Notes under the pieces: model-generated
Told to the model about the DNA's origin: nothing
Databases searched by the model: none
The model's input: the letters and a program-made list of their open reading frames with translations, nothing else
Shown: positions 1 to 10,100 of the stretch, piece by piece
Layout: the number at the start of each line of letters is the position of its first letter
Numbering within the stretch: the stretch's first letter is position 1
Made by a program: the position numbers and the translations under genes
Source: Antennarius striatus
Taxonomy: Eukaryota; Chordata; Actinopteri; Lophiiformes; Antennariidae
DNA: 64,000 bases
Assembly: GCF_040054535.1 (NCBI RefSeq)
Contig: NC_090797.1
Location: 11,234,501-11,298,500 of the forward strand
Reading direction: 5' to 3'

Positions 1-4
1 GTTT

Positions 5-108
<104 letters not shown>

Positions 109-224
109 CTACATACATTAGAAAAGCATATGTTCATACTTTACTGTATATTGCAAACTGGTTAATTTAAAATGACCAAAGAAAAATGTCACTAATTTTA
201 ATTTTTTCATGAGAAAATATAAAA

Positions 225-1420
225 AGACGAACCACCGCCCCAGTCTGCCACTCTTTCAGTACTGTCCCAGACTTCCATGCAATGTTAAAAAGGCATGTCA
301 CCCATGACAGCCCCTCAACACCCTGGGCCTTCAGCATTTCAGGGGTTAACTCATCAACACCCAGGACTTTGCCGCCATGAAGTTGCTTAACCACTTCGGT
401 GACGTTGCCCAGACAGATTGATTCAAGTCCCCCATCATCCTCCATCTCTATCTCTGAAACACAGGGCAGGTCAGTTGGGGTAGTTGAATTTAGGAGTTCC
501 TCAGTGTTCTTTCAACCGAACGACAACCTCCTCAGTCGAGGTCAACAGTGTGCCTTCCTTGCTGTATACAGCTTGGATGGTCACCCGCTTCCCCCTCCTG
601 AGGTGTCGGACAGTCCTCCAGAACAACTTTGGTGCCGTCCGAAAGTCCTTCTCCATGGCTTCTCGGAACTCTTCCCACACCCTTTGTTTTTTCCTCCAAG
701 GCAAAACAAAGGGTGTGGCCAAGGCTGCAGTCCTTCTGGCCTGTTGGTACCCTGCAACTGTCTCAGGAGGCCCCAGGGACATTATGCCCCTGAAGGTCTC
801 TTTCAGTCGGACGGCTTCTCTAATCACCAGGGTCCACCACGGAGTTCTAGGGTTATCACCCCTCGAGGCACCCAAGACCTTTAGACCACAGCCCTCAGCT
901 GCAACTTCAGCAATGGAAGCTTTGACATCGACCATTCAGGTTTGATGTCCCCAGCCTCCAAATGGATGCAGGAGAAGCTCCTTCGGAGGTGGGAGTTGAA
1001 GGCCTGGCGGACATAGTCCTCCTCCACACATTCCCAGTTCACAAACACTACTCATTTGTGCTTACCAGGTCTATCCAAAGGTTTTCCCCACCAACGGACC
1101 CAACTCACCACCAGGTGGTGATCAGTTGACAGCTCTGCCCCTCCCTTTACCTGAGTGTCCAAAACACACGGTCGAAGGTCAGATGATACAATAACAAGAT
1201 CTATCATTGACCTCCGACCCAGGGTGTTCTGGTATCAGGTATACTTGTAGCATCCTTGTGTTTGAACATGGTGTTAGTTATGGTCAAGTCATGAGGACAG
1301 AAATCCAACAACATAACGCGTCCATAATGATAATGGACAGGAGGATGGCTGCAAGATACAAAATTCATCAAAGTTAAACACAAAATATATTGTAACAACA
1401 AAGATTTACACCAATGCACA
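225..1420 (-). mobile_element. Decayed non-LTR retrotransposon (endonuclease to reverse transcriptase)
   Basis: Read on the minus strand, three broken frames follow the order of a LINE polyprotein. Around 1420-1090 is the end of the endonuclease domain (FKHKD..., then RSMIDLVIVSSDLRP and STDHHLVVSWVRW). Around 935-490 is the linker with VWEEFREAMEKDFR and FWRTVRHLRRGK. Around 445-235 is the start of the reverse transcriptase (GVDELTPEMLK, LFNIAWKSGTV). Stops and frameshifts separate the pieces and the palm domain is missing, so the copy is dead. The same family has a fragment at 7190-7385 on the other strand. Exact family not assigned. Confidence 0.8.
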
Positions 1421-1503
1421 CACATGTTATATACAAGCAAACATACAGGAAGTGGTTCAGTTTTCCTCAAGGAATAAGGGCCAGCAGAGGGTTGATGTAT
1501 GAT

Positions 1504-2402
1504 TCATGCTAGCCAGGAATGATGCTGGAGCTGCTTCAGAGAGGGACGCTGCTGAGGGTCCTCAGCCAGACACAGACGCAACACATTTTGGCAGTTTGGA
1601 GAGAAGTTCTGACCAATGCGGAGGCCTTTCTTCAAGAAGAGGCTTGTCTTAAAGTGTCCGTGCAGCATTTCGTAGAGAACCACTCCGATCTGCCACACAG
1701 TAACAGGCCTACTACAGTACTCTAAATTTGTGACCCACTCTGGTGGAGCCAAGCTAGGAGTTCCAGTATAGACACCTTCAACTGTATCCCCGTCATTAAT
1801 GAACATGCTTAGACCAAAGTCAATTAGCCTCAAACGGGGAACATCAGTCCTGGTGTCAACCAAGATATTTTCCATTTTAATGTCTGCATGGAAAATCTTG
1901 TTGGCATCAAGTTCTCTAACAGCTTCAACCAGCTGCTTAAATAAGAGTCTGGCCTCCCCTTCCTCCAAGGTACCTCCTTTGGAATTCTTGTATTCACAGA
2001 GGTCAACTGCTGAAAATGGAAATTCCATGACGATGATGAGTTCCTCCTCTAGGTCATAGTAGTCCAGGAGGGAAATTGATGCAGACTTGCCAAACGATCC
2101 TCCTGCTTGTTGAGACATCTTCTTCATGAAGAGCACTTCAAGAGGAATCTTGCTCCTGTCCTCGTCTTTACGGAGAACTTTGGCCTGGGGAATGTGCTTG
2201 ATTGCGACATGGAAACCATCTTCTTTCCTGTAACCAGCATACACAAATCCCTGGCCTCCACCACCGAGTTGGTGCAGTTGACAATATTTAGCCTCAAACT
2301 GAGCTTGACTGACTCCCTTGTCGTGCTCCTGTGTCTCTGCGGATTGACATTGAGACTCACGTCGCCTGGTATGGATTCTATCCATTAGGGATATTTTAAG
2401 TC
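1504..2402 (-). CDS. Pim-like kinase domain exon (terminal exon)
   Basis: The exon begins after a strong acceptor (CTTCCATTTCAG) and encodes the whole kinase fold without an intron. Positions below are in the 622-residue model. Glycine loop [12 protein letters not shown] is near 369-380, the ATP-binding lysine in VAIKH is 392, and the helix-C Glu is about 412. The catalytic loop is [10 protein letters not shown] with Asp 497 and Lys 499, and DFG is at 518-520. The activation segment ends in PPEW instead of the usual APE, and [11 protein letters not shown] follows; both are Pim hallmarks. Catalytic Lys, Asp and DFG are intact, so it is probably active. Oddity: the HRD arginine is replaced by alanine (HAD). 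The 312-codon frame continues 40 bp further upstream into the intron, giving an alternative start at 2442, but the splice model fits better. Confidence 0.88.
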
Positions 2403-5400
2403 CTGAAATGGAAGTCAGAAAACGCCCCTTTAGTACCTTCACTACCTGATCAAAATGGTTATGTGAACTAGCGCTTGAAGCTGACAGAGCAGGTTTGTCT
2501 TGTATTGTACTGAAGTGGTATTTTGAGGTACTTCTACTTCATGTTAGAAAGTAAGACAAACTTTTCACTGCTTTGCTTGAAAAAGTTCACATAAATTGTG
2601 ATGATCCTGCTCGAGACAGTAGTGGACTAAATTTAAGAGACTTTACTTACTTGAAAATAAACCCGCCTGTTGTTCAGCCTCCTGAGTCTTTGCAAGGTCA
2701 ACAAGGTGATGAGAGGTTGTGCTCTGATGAGGAGGCAGAGGTCGGCCGTCCTGAAGTTTGTCGTCAGCTCTGCGTCTTCGCAAACGCTTACGAACTGTCA
2801 GGAACATCACAAAGATCTCATTACTTTAAACTCTAAATTGTTCTAGATATTAATATACAGACACTGATTACAAAGACATATTAAAGCTCACCAATTTCAA
2901 ATTTCATCATGCAATAACCTAAACATACCAAACATACATACAGTCTTAACCGTATTAACATAACCCTTTTATTCTGGTACAGAAAATGAACTACAGTTCC
3001 TGTAATTATAGCAAGTTATTAGATCTCTAATGTTGTTGAAAGTCATTGTGCTTATTGATTATGATTCAATTAACAGAAGTCCGCTGTGATAAAGAACTGA
3101 AAACAGTTCCTGATGCACCACTAATGTGTATTTTAAATCTTTTCAATGACATCAGAAACCACCCAGTTAGTACCTTCACTACCTTATCAAAATTGTTACT
3201 AGAACTTTTTTTTTTTAAATTAACTGTATTGATCCCCGTAAGGAAATTATTCATCCACTCTGTATTAGGTGGTTGCATATAAATATATATGGAAGTGGAT
3301 TAAATTTCTTCACAGATGTCACTTACGTGAAAAAAATAAACCTGTTTGTTGTTCCGCCCTCTGCGTCTTTCTTTCGTCAAAAAGGTCATCAGAGGTCTTC
3401 CTCCATACAGCCTCCTGCGTCTTGGTGGCAGACACAGACTCAATCTCTTGGCTTGAGCCCTGCAAAGGCAGAAGTTGGGTCTCCTGAAGTTTGTCATCAG
3501 CTCTGCGTCTCCACAAACACTTGTGACCTGTCAGAGACATCATATAAATCTTACTCCTTTAAAGTCGAAATTGTTCTACACATTACCATACAGACATTGA
3601 CTACAAAGATGAATAAAAGTTAATAAATTTGAAATTTATTTTGCAATAATCCAAAAATACCAAAAATTCAGAAAACAAACAACATAATCCTTTTTACTTT
3701 GGTACATAAAAAAAGTGAAGACAGTTCATGTGATTACAGCAAGTCAGATCTCTAATATTGTCTAAAGTCATTGTGCTTCTTATGATTTAAAATGGTTACC
3801 AGAACTACAGGTTTAAATTGATAGAGCAATTCGAGGTACTTCTACTTCATGTTAGAGAGGATCTTTTCGCTGCCTTGTTTGGAAAAGTTTATAAAAACTG
3901 TGATGATCCAGCTATAGACAGTAGTGGATTAAATTTCTTCAGAGACATCACTTACGTGAAAATAAACCTGTCTGTGGTTCAGCCTCCTGAGTCTTTGTGA
4001 AGTCAAAAAGGTCATCAGAGGTCGTCCTCCATGCAGCCTCCTTCGTCTTGGTGGCAAACGCTGTCTCACTCTCTTGGCTTGAGCCCTGGAAAGGCAGAGG
4101 TTGGCTCTCCTGAAGTTTGTCATCAGCTCTGCGTCTCCACAAACACTTATGACCTGTCAGAGACATCATAAAAATCTTACTCCTTTAAAGTCTAAATTGT
4201 TCTACACATTAACATACAGACATTGACTACAAAGACAAATAAAAGTTCATCAATTTCAGATTTCATTTTGTCAGTGGTGGGCAGTCAGGACCAGCTAGGC
4301 CTTCGCTGCCGGCCTTACATAACCAGAAATCATGATAATATTTATGCTAAAAGTTAATTATATTTTAATGCATTTTCCTTAAATAAATCTATTTAAATAC
4401 AGTATATGTATAAATATATGTACATATACATTGGGATATAATACAGCATGGTCCAACACTGGGTCAGTGTTCTATTTTTAGGCTAAAGAGGTTTTATCCA
4501 ATCAGAATTCAGGTAGGTTGTGTTGCCAGGTTGAATGAAATCTGTCCAGGGCCTTTAATCTAGATTGTAAGGGTCCCTGCACTGTGAGTGTACGCGCAAA
4601 TATAGTTAATACACAGATGTGATAGCCTATCAGATCACAAGTTGCGACTCTAAGGCCTTCTAGCTGGCCTTGCGTTGTCCTGATACGTACGTGTCCTGTG
4701 ATTGGATACTCACTTCAAATCTTCTTGTTTTTTTGCTCCATCAATGGCTGGAGGAAAAAACGAAGATTTGGTCGCCCGATCCCTAGCTAGCTAACTAGCT
4801 AACCTGTCCCAGGCTGCAAAAGACTTTGTGCACCATTTCCAGATAACTAGTTACAAGCGGTACTCATGGCTGACCGGCTCCGAGGGATGCTGCAAATTGT
4901 TCAGCTGGAAATGCCTTTTGTTTGCAAAGCATGGATTTGGTCTTTGGAGCCACACTGGACTTGAATTTTTTAATCAAGGCAGCAAAGAGACACCAAAGCA
5001 CGACTGCACATTTGCTTTTAAAAACTTCTGGGGGCACAAAGAGTGGATTCGCAGCTCAAAGAAGAAGTACACAACTAAATGGAACTTCTTTATTTTCTTG
5101 CTGGGCATGACACAAATCAGCATTACCAGATGTTCTGGTAAACAGTGTTTACTGCCACCTAAAAGCGCTTTAAACAATAAGAGTGTGGGAAAAGGTAATA
5201 CTGATAGAAGGTGGTTTAATTTTTTTACTGGGATGTTCTCCAGCACCCCTAAATCCGCGACAGCGGATGACGCGGATTTAGAAGATGAATAAATGAATGA
5301 TTAATATTAATTTAATTATAGAACTAGAAGTTAAAGCTGAAAGAGCAAATTTGTCCTATGTATTGCGCTGAAGTGGAATTCTGAGGCATTTCTTCTTCAT

Positions 5401-7443
5401 GTTAGAATGGAAGATGAACATTTTTACTGCGTTGTTTGCAAAAGTTTACATAAAAATGGTGATGATCCTCCCATAGACAGTGGTAGATTAAATCTCTTCA
5501 GAGACTCCACTTACGTGAAAATAAACTTGTTTCTTGTTCAGCCCTCTGACTCTTTGTCAACAAGTCAACGAGGCCATCAGAGGTGTTCCTCTGATGAAGA
5601 GTCAGAGGCTGGCTCTCCTGAAGTTTGTCATCAGCTCTACGTCTCCACAAACGCTTATGACCTGTCAGAGACATTACAAAAATCTCATTACTTTAAACTG
5701 TTCTACACATTAGTATACAGACACTGACTACAAAGAAATTAAAGTTCATTAATTTCAAGTTTCATTTTGCAGTAATCCAAACAGTTAACACCAATCATAT
5801 ACCAAATAGTTAAAAAATAAATAATCTCTTGCATCTTGTCAAGAAAATGAACTGAAGAAAGTTCCTGCGATTTCAGCAATCTATTAGATCTATAATGTTG
5901 TCTTGTCATTGAGCTTATTGATTATGATTCAAATAACTAAAGTTCTTCTTCTCTATTCGACTTTTCCCTTCGGGGGTCATTCCTCTTTGGGCATCCTGTC
6001 ATAAGCTTTTTCCAAATCTACAAAAACACAGTGCAGCTCACTCTGGCCTTAGCAGTACTTCTCTATCAACATCCTCAAAGTAAATACTGCATCTGTAGTA
6101 CTTTTTTTGGCCTAAAACCATGCTACTGCTCACAAATGCTCACTTCTGCCCATAGTCTAGCTTCAACTACTCTTTCCCATAACTTCAGTGTATGGCTCAT
6201 CAGCTTTAATCCTCTGTAGTCACCACAACTCTACACATCTCCCTTGTTCTGAAAAATGGGCACCTCTGCATCATGTCAACCAACTCTCTACCTTCTCCTG
6301 TCACAGTTCCAACATTTAACATCCCTACTCTCAGTCTTATACTCTTGGCTTTCCTTTTCTCTCTTCCTACAAACACTTTTCTCCTCTCCTTCGACCAACA
6401 GCAGTCCAATTTCCACCAGCACCCTGTAGGTGAACAGCACTGATGACGGTCGTTTTTAACCCGATCCTCAACCGATCCGGTATGGAGGTCATAGGTTTTA
6501 TTCGCATGTTTGATTTTACAAATGTTTTACATCGGATGCCCTTCCTAACACAACCCTCTGTATTTATCTGGGCTTGGGACCGGCACATTAAGACACTGTC
6601 TTGTGCCCTTTTGCAGCTACATTCTTTAAATAACTAAAGTTACCTCTGATAAATAATAGTTCCTGATGGACCACGTTAGTACCTTTACTACCTGATCAAA
6701 ATGGTCACTAGAACTGAAGCTGACCGGGCAGATTTGTCTTATGTATTGTACTGAAGTGGAATTCTGAGTTACTTCCTCTTCATGTTAGAAAGGAATGAAC
6801 TTTTCGCTGTGATAATCCTGCTATAGACAGTAGTAGATTAAATTTCTCCAGAGACGTCACTTACGTGAAAATAAACCTGCCTGTGGTTCAGCCTTCGGAG
6901 TCTTTGGAAGGTCATAAGAGCTCTTCCTCTGATGAGGCGGCAGAGGCCGGCGCTCCTGAAGTTTGTCGTCAGCTCTGCGCCTCCGCAAACGCCTATGACC
7001 TGTCAGAGACATCATACCAATCTCATTCAACTCCAAATTGTTCTACACATTAGCAAACAGACACTGACTACTAACACTATGTTGCTGGAAGTTTTCTGCT
7101 CCTGGTAGAGTCACACAAGTCAAACAAGTCTCAGGTGAAGGGCCAGACAAATGGTTTAGAAGACCCCATGAAAGAAACAAGGAGGGAAAAAAGTGACCCT
7201 AGGGGGAGGAAGCCCGGGGCCCACGTGTAGAGCCGGGCCTGGATTGACCGTTGACAATGACAGAGACACCTGGAGGGGCGTGGTTGAGAGGAATGGCCTC
7301 CCTGATCTAAGCACAAGCGGTGTCATGTTGTTGAACTTCTGTGTTAGTCATGGATTATCCATAACTAACAACATGTTCAAACACATGGATGGACGGACGT
7401 ACGTACGGACGTACGGACGGACGGACGGACGTACGGACGGACG

Positions 7444-7481
<38 letters not shown>

Positions 7482-8296
7482 TAGATAGATGTGACCCGCG
7501 ACAGCAGAAGTGGGTCCCATGATCCGCCATAAGTCACCTCTGATGAATAAGTAACAGTTCCTGATGCACATTAATGTGTGTTGTACGTCCTGTCATTGAC
7601 ATCAGAAAGCACCCAATTGGTACCTTCACCAGCTGATCAAAAAGGTAAATTTAAGCCATTTGGCTGAGGTCCGCTCACAAAAGTGTGAAGATCCTGCTAT
7701 ATACAGTAGTGAATTTAATTCGTTCAGACTTCACCTACATGAAAATAAACCTGTCTGATGTTCTGCCCTCTGAGTGTTTTTGGGGTCCAAGAGGTCATCA
7801 GAGCCCTTCCTCTGATAAGGAGGCAGAGGCTCCTGAAGGTTGTTGTGAGCTCTGCGTCTCCAAAATCGCTTATGACCTGTCAGAGACATCATACAAATCT
7901 CATTAAACTCCAAATTTTTCAACACATTAATTTAATTAATTTACAGATATTGATTTCATAGTGAAATTAAAGTTCACTCATTTCAAATTTCATTTTGCAA
8001 TAATCCAAAAATAACAAACATACTTAAAACATAATAACATAACCCTTTTTACTCTGGTACAGAAAATGAACTGAAGACAATTCCTGTGATTACAGCCGGT
8101 TATTAGATCTCTAATGTTGTTTAAAGTCATTGTATTTTGTTTTTGATAATGTTTCAAATCTCTGAAGTCACCTATGACAAATAAGTTCCTGATACACCAA
8201 AGGTGAATTTTCTCTGTTGAACTATTTTCATTTGATAAAACAATGTGAATAAGTTTTCCACAGCTGGAATTAAATGTTAGTGGACTTACGTTTCAT
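1504..8296 (-). CDS. Pim-like Ser/Thr kinase gene with six tandem N-terminal exons (gene model)
   Basis: Predicted eight coding exons on the minus strand: 8290-8296 (start), 7739-7876, 6865-6999, 5515-5661, 3956-4153, 3327-3527, 2651-2794 and 1504-2402. Their lengths (7, 138, 135, 147, 198, 201, 144, 899) sum to 1869 bp, which is 622 residues plus stop. All junctions are phase 1 and no stop interrupts the joined frame. Residues 1-324 are six copies of a 45-67 residue repeat. Each opens with a basic motif like [15 protein letters not shown] and ends near GLFS. Residues 325-622 are the Pim-type kinase domain. The family phosphorylates Ser/Thr and Pim-like genes are strongly expanded in fish. 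The repeat's role is unknown; its basic clusters resemble nuclear-localisation signals (inference). Copies may be all included, skipped or used alternatively. Transposon insertions between exons C/D, D/E and E/F all fall in introns. Confidence 0.75.
2651..2794 (-). CDS. Repeat exon A of the Pim-like gene
   Basis: 144 bp, phase 1-1. It follows an acceptor ending CCTGACAG and is followed by a perfect donor GTAAGT. It reads [15 protein letters not shown] and then a more variable Pro/His/Gln-rich part ending AGLFS, with no stop. It lies closest to the kinase exon. Joined to it, the split codon is A|GA (Arg). The opposite strand also happens to be open here, but it loses its frame in other copies. 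Confidence 0.72.
3327..3527 (-). CDS. Repeat exon B of the Pim-like gene (long form)
   Basis: 201 bp, phase 1-1, with acceptor GTCTCTGACAG and donor GTAAGT. It begins [15 protein letters not shown]. Like exon C it carries an extra stretch of about 55 bp (LQGSSQEIE...ATKTQEA) absent from copies A, D, E and F. Exons B and C therefore look like the most recent duplication pair. No stop in frame. Confidence 0.75.
3956..4153 (-). CDS. Repeat exon C of the Pim-like gene (long form)
   Basis: 198 bp, phase 1-1, with acceptor GTCTCTGACAG and donor GTAAGT. It begins [15 protein letters not shown] and shares the extra middle segment with exon B. On the opposite strand the equivalent frame has stop codons within this copy. 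That argues that the minus strand is the coding one. Confidence 0.75.
4272..5140 (+). mobile_element. hAT-like DNA transposon remnant
   Basis: It starts with a CAGTGGTGGGC tip like those of fish hAT elements. A related tip occurs at 19283. From about 4830 the plus strand reads a TTF/ZMYM-type zinc-finger segment ([34 protein letters not shown]), the N-terminal region typical of hAT transposases. The catalytic part is absent and one expected Cys has become Ser. The element sits in the intron between repeat exons D and C of the Pim-like gene. Confidence 0.6.
5150..5225. repeat. Fragment of a small inverted-repeat element
   Basis: The stretch around GAGTGTGGGAAAAGGTAATA matches the interior of the intact element at 12232-12539 and another piece at 9125-9175. 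It joins the tail of the hAT remnant, so the apparent protein frame running through here is not a real gene. Confidence 0.6.
5515..5661 (-). CDS. Repeat exon D of the Pim-like gene
   Basis: 147 bp, phase 1-1, with acceptor GTCTCTGACAG and donor GTAAGT. It reads [15 protein letters not shown], then a short variable acidic/Ser-Thr part, ending TSLFS. Open throughout. Confidence 0.75.
5945..6640 (-). mobile_element. Internally deleted RTE-like non-LTR retrotransposon
   Basis: On the minus strand it runs from a 5' part (a GGAAGGGCATCCG-type leader near 6540), through an endonuclease start ([17 protein letters not shown]) and a reverse-transcriptase piece near 6220-6020, to a 3' tail with AGAAGAAGAA near 5945. 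Large internal parts are missing. It is inserted in the intron between repeat exons E and D. The subfamily call is from memory of fish repeats and is tentative. Confidence 0.65.
6865..6999 (-). CDS. Repeat exon E of the Pim-like gene
   Basis: 135 bp, the shortest copy, phase 1-1, with acceptor GTCTCTGACAG and donor GTAAGT. It begins [15 protein letters not shown], the most arginine-rich copy, and ends AGLFS. Open throughout. Confidence 0.74.
7190..7385 (+). mobile_element. Non-LTR retrotransposon endonuclease fragment
   Basis: The plus strand reads [18 protein letters not shown], then [19 protein letters not shown]. This is the same endonuclease segment as in the element at 225-1420, in the opposite orientation. 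It is truncated by the tetranucleotide repeat that follows and lies in the intron between repeat exons F and E. Confidence 0.7.
7386..7491. repeat. Tetranucleotide microsatellite (GGAC/GTAC/ACAG/ATAG)
   Basis: About 26 tetranucleotide units that change type along the tract, from GGAC/GTAC to ACAG and finally ATAG. It begins exactly where the retrotransposon fragment stops. Confidence 0.95.
7739..7876 (-). CDS. Repeat exon F of the Pim-like gene
   Basis: 138 bp, phase 1-1. The acceptor is GTCTCTGACAG; the donor is GTAGGT, the only one of six that is not GTAAGT. It reads [15 protein letters not shown] and ends TGLFS. First copy after the start exon. Joined to exon E the split codon is T|GT (Cys), where the other copies give C|GT (Arg). 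Confidence 0.72.
8290..8296 (-). CDS. Start exon of the Pim-like gene (ATG AAA C)
   Basis: ATG AAA followed by one base and a perfect donor GTAAGT. This leaves phase 1, exactly what every repeat exon and the kinase exon need. Joining C|GT gives MKR, then HKRF. The 5' end of the exon and its promoter cannot be placed. Evidence is positional plus phase only, hence moderate confidence. Confidence 0.55.
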
Positions 8297-9060
8297 GACT
8301 GCAGATCGATGACAAAAACAACAAATCGTTCACAGCTTGGATTGCTGCTTGAATCCCAATGTGAGGGGTTATTAAATGAGTTAAAAGCTATGATGTTCTT
8401 TGATGTTGTTTGATGATGTTAGGACAAATGGCTAACCCGCTGATTCAGTGAAGAGACACAACTTTCCTCTTTGAACTACTTTTATTGCTTTTAAATTCTT
8501 ATCAATGAACAAATTGGGAGGCTTTGAGGATCAAACTCTATGCCATCTTTCTGTCTGCGCTTCACAGCAAGAAGCTACTGGAACTCCTACCAAAATGCCA
8601 TCTGGTCCACCAACACTTTTACCTTGGATTCGATCTTACACAGAACTCTAAGTGTCACTTGAAGGTCTTTATTCACTCATCTCTTTTTAGCCATGACACC
8701 ATCAAACACAAATTTGTGCTTCATTTTCAAGCATGTGCACTTTTTTATGCAAACACAAATCATTGCCTGACATCCTTAAGATCACCCCTATGTAAAAGTT
8801 GTGTCATCAATTTGCTACCCTGGAGTGCAGTAAGTTATCTTGTACCTCTGTTGGAAACTAAAAATATTGCATTAAATTACGTACTCTTAATTGCCAAAAA
8901 TAGATATTGTAGCGGCTAAGCCACGCTTGAGGCCATTGAGGGTTCCACTGCACTTGAATAATTGCCGCATTGACGTGCTTCCTTAAATAAAATCTGGCAC
9001 GCCAACCTTTTGCTTTAAATGTTCCGTTTACAGTGCGCCCTCACGCATTTTAGATAGGCA
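8297..9060. other. No gene recognised upstream of the Pim-like gene
   Basis: This should hold the 5' leader and promoter of the Pim-like gene. A plus-strand frame at 8524-8919 (131 codons) shows no family features and lacks obvious splice context. It is probably chance or repeat-derived. Confidence 0.4.
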
Positions 9061-9124
9061 GTCAATTGGCTGACGGGATCTGAAAGTGCGCTCCGTTCCG
9101 TGAGTCTCGGACTTCGTGAGACAC

Positions 9125-9262
9125 AAAAACGCTTTAAACAGTCGATAAGAGTGTGGGAAAAGGTAATACAAAAAAGTACAGTAATCCCTCGCGTATTTGC
9201 GCTTCAAGATGCCCAGCTTCACTACATCGCAGATTTTTAGTAGGTGGTCACATGATACCCTA
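9125..9262. repeat. Rearranged fragments of the ACAGTAATCCCTC element
   Basis: An interior piece (GAGTGTGGGAAAAGGTAATAC near 9150) stands directly before a left tip (ACAGTAATCCCTCGCG from 9179). This order is reversed relative to the intact copy at 12232-12539. Confidence 0.65.
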
Positions 9263-9369
9263 GGCGCAAGCCCACTGTATACCTCCATACAGTGAATGGA
9301 TGTTTGGCTCCCTCCAGCCACTCTTCGAGAGTTAGTTTAACAGCCAAAAGTTCTCAGTTTCCAACATTG

Positions 9370-10100
9370 TAGTTCTCTCTGTGGGGGGAGAGACCCAATC
9401 TCAGAAGCATCCATCCCAATAAGAAACTGCAGCTCCATGGTTGAACTGGGTCAGAACTGGAGCTGTGGTGAAACGGCACTTGAGTTTGGATGTGTCAGCC
9501 CATGCTGTCCAGACGAAAGGCTGGGAGGTTAAAGTCAGGGTAGTGGGGGGGAGCAAACCCCACAGCAAACCCCACAAAACGCTCCAACTGCTTTTATGGG
9601 AGTGGGCCACTGTGGGAAACTGCCTCCACTTTAGCAGGATCCATCTTCACGTGTCCCCCAGCAATGACAAACCAAAAACAACACAGTGAAAACATGGAAC
9701 TCACACTTCACAAACTTAACAAATTACCAATAGGTGTTGGAGTACCTGACGACCGTGCAGCAGAGAAACTGAAGATGTCGTTCAGGTAAACTTGGTGAAT
9801 CCTTAGTTCCATGCATAGGGGGAAAAAGTGGAGTCCATTAATGGCAAGGGGGATGGAATTCTTGAATATTATGTTGTTTAATTCCCAAAAATCAATGCAG
9901 AGGCGGAGTGAGCTGTGCTTTTTACTGACAAAGCCTGCACCCACCGGCGACGATGATGGTCTGATGATGCCTGCAGCCAAGGAGTCCCAGATGTACTTCA
10001 CCATCACAACCATCCCTATATCAAGAAGCCATTAAAGTTGTTCATGGTGTTCGTGAAGGACCAAAGGCCATACGTGGACCCTGACCTTCAGTGCAGAGGT
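9370..10100 (-). mobile_element. Ty3/gypsy retrotransposon pol remnant
   Basis: On the minus strand, about 9990-9810 reads a decayed reverse-transcriptase start ([29 protein letters not shown]). Farther downstream, about 9610-9400, is an RNase H-side segment (QPFVWTAWADTSKLK, FTTAPVL). The order is correct for pol, but frameshifts and gaps make it non-functional. Confidence 0.7.

Noticed and set aside
2402-2442. Start codon at 2442 as the kinase start
   Set aside because: It lies upstream of a strong acceptor (CTTCCATTTCAG) in what should be intron, and phase-matched upstream exons exist. Retained as an alternative only.
4828-5292. 154-codon frame as an intact gene
   Set aside because: The first part is a hAT zinc-finger fragment and the last part runs through a piece of a non-coding inverted-repeat element. 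No catalytic domain is present.
2573-7906. Plus-strand frames over the six repeats that look like a repeated cytoplasmic tail with ITIM-like TYVKI motifs
   Set aside because: They are antisense to the splice-bounded minus-strand exons. The plus frames break in several copies (stop in copy C, shifts elsewhere), while the minus frames are all intact with splice sites and matching phase.
8524-8919. 131-codon plus-strand frame as a gene
   Set aside because: No recognisable domain, no splice context and no conserved composition; probably chance or an old repeat.
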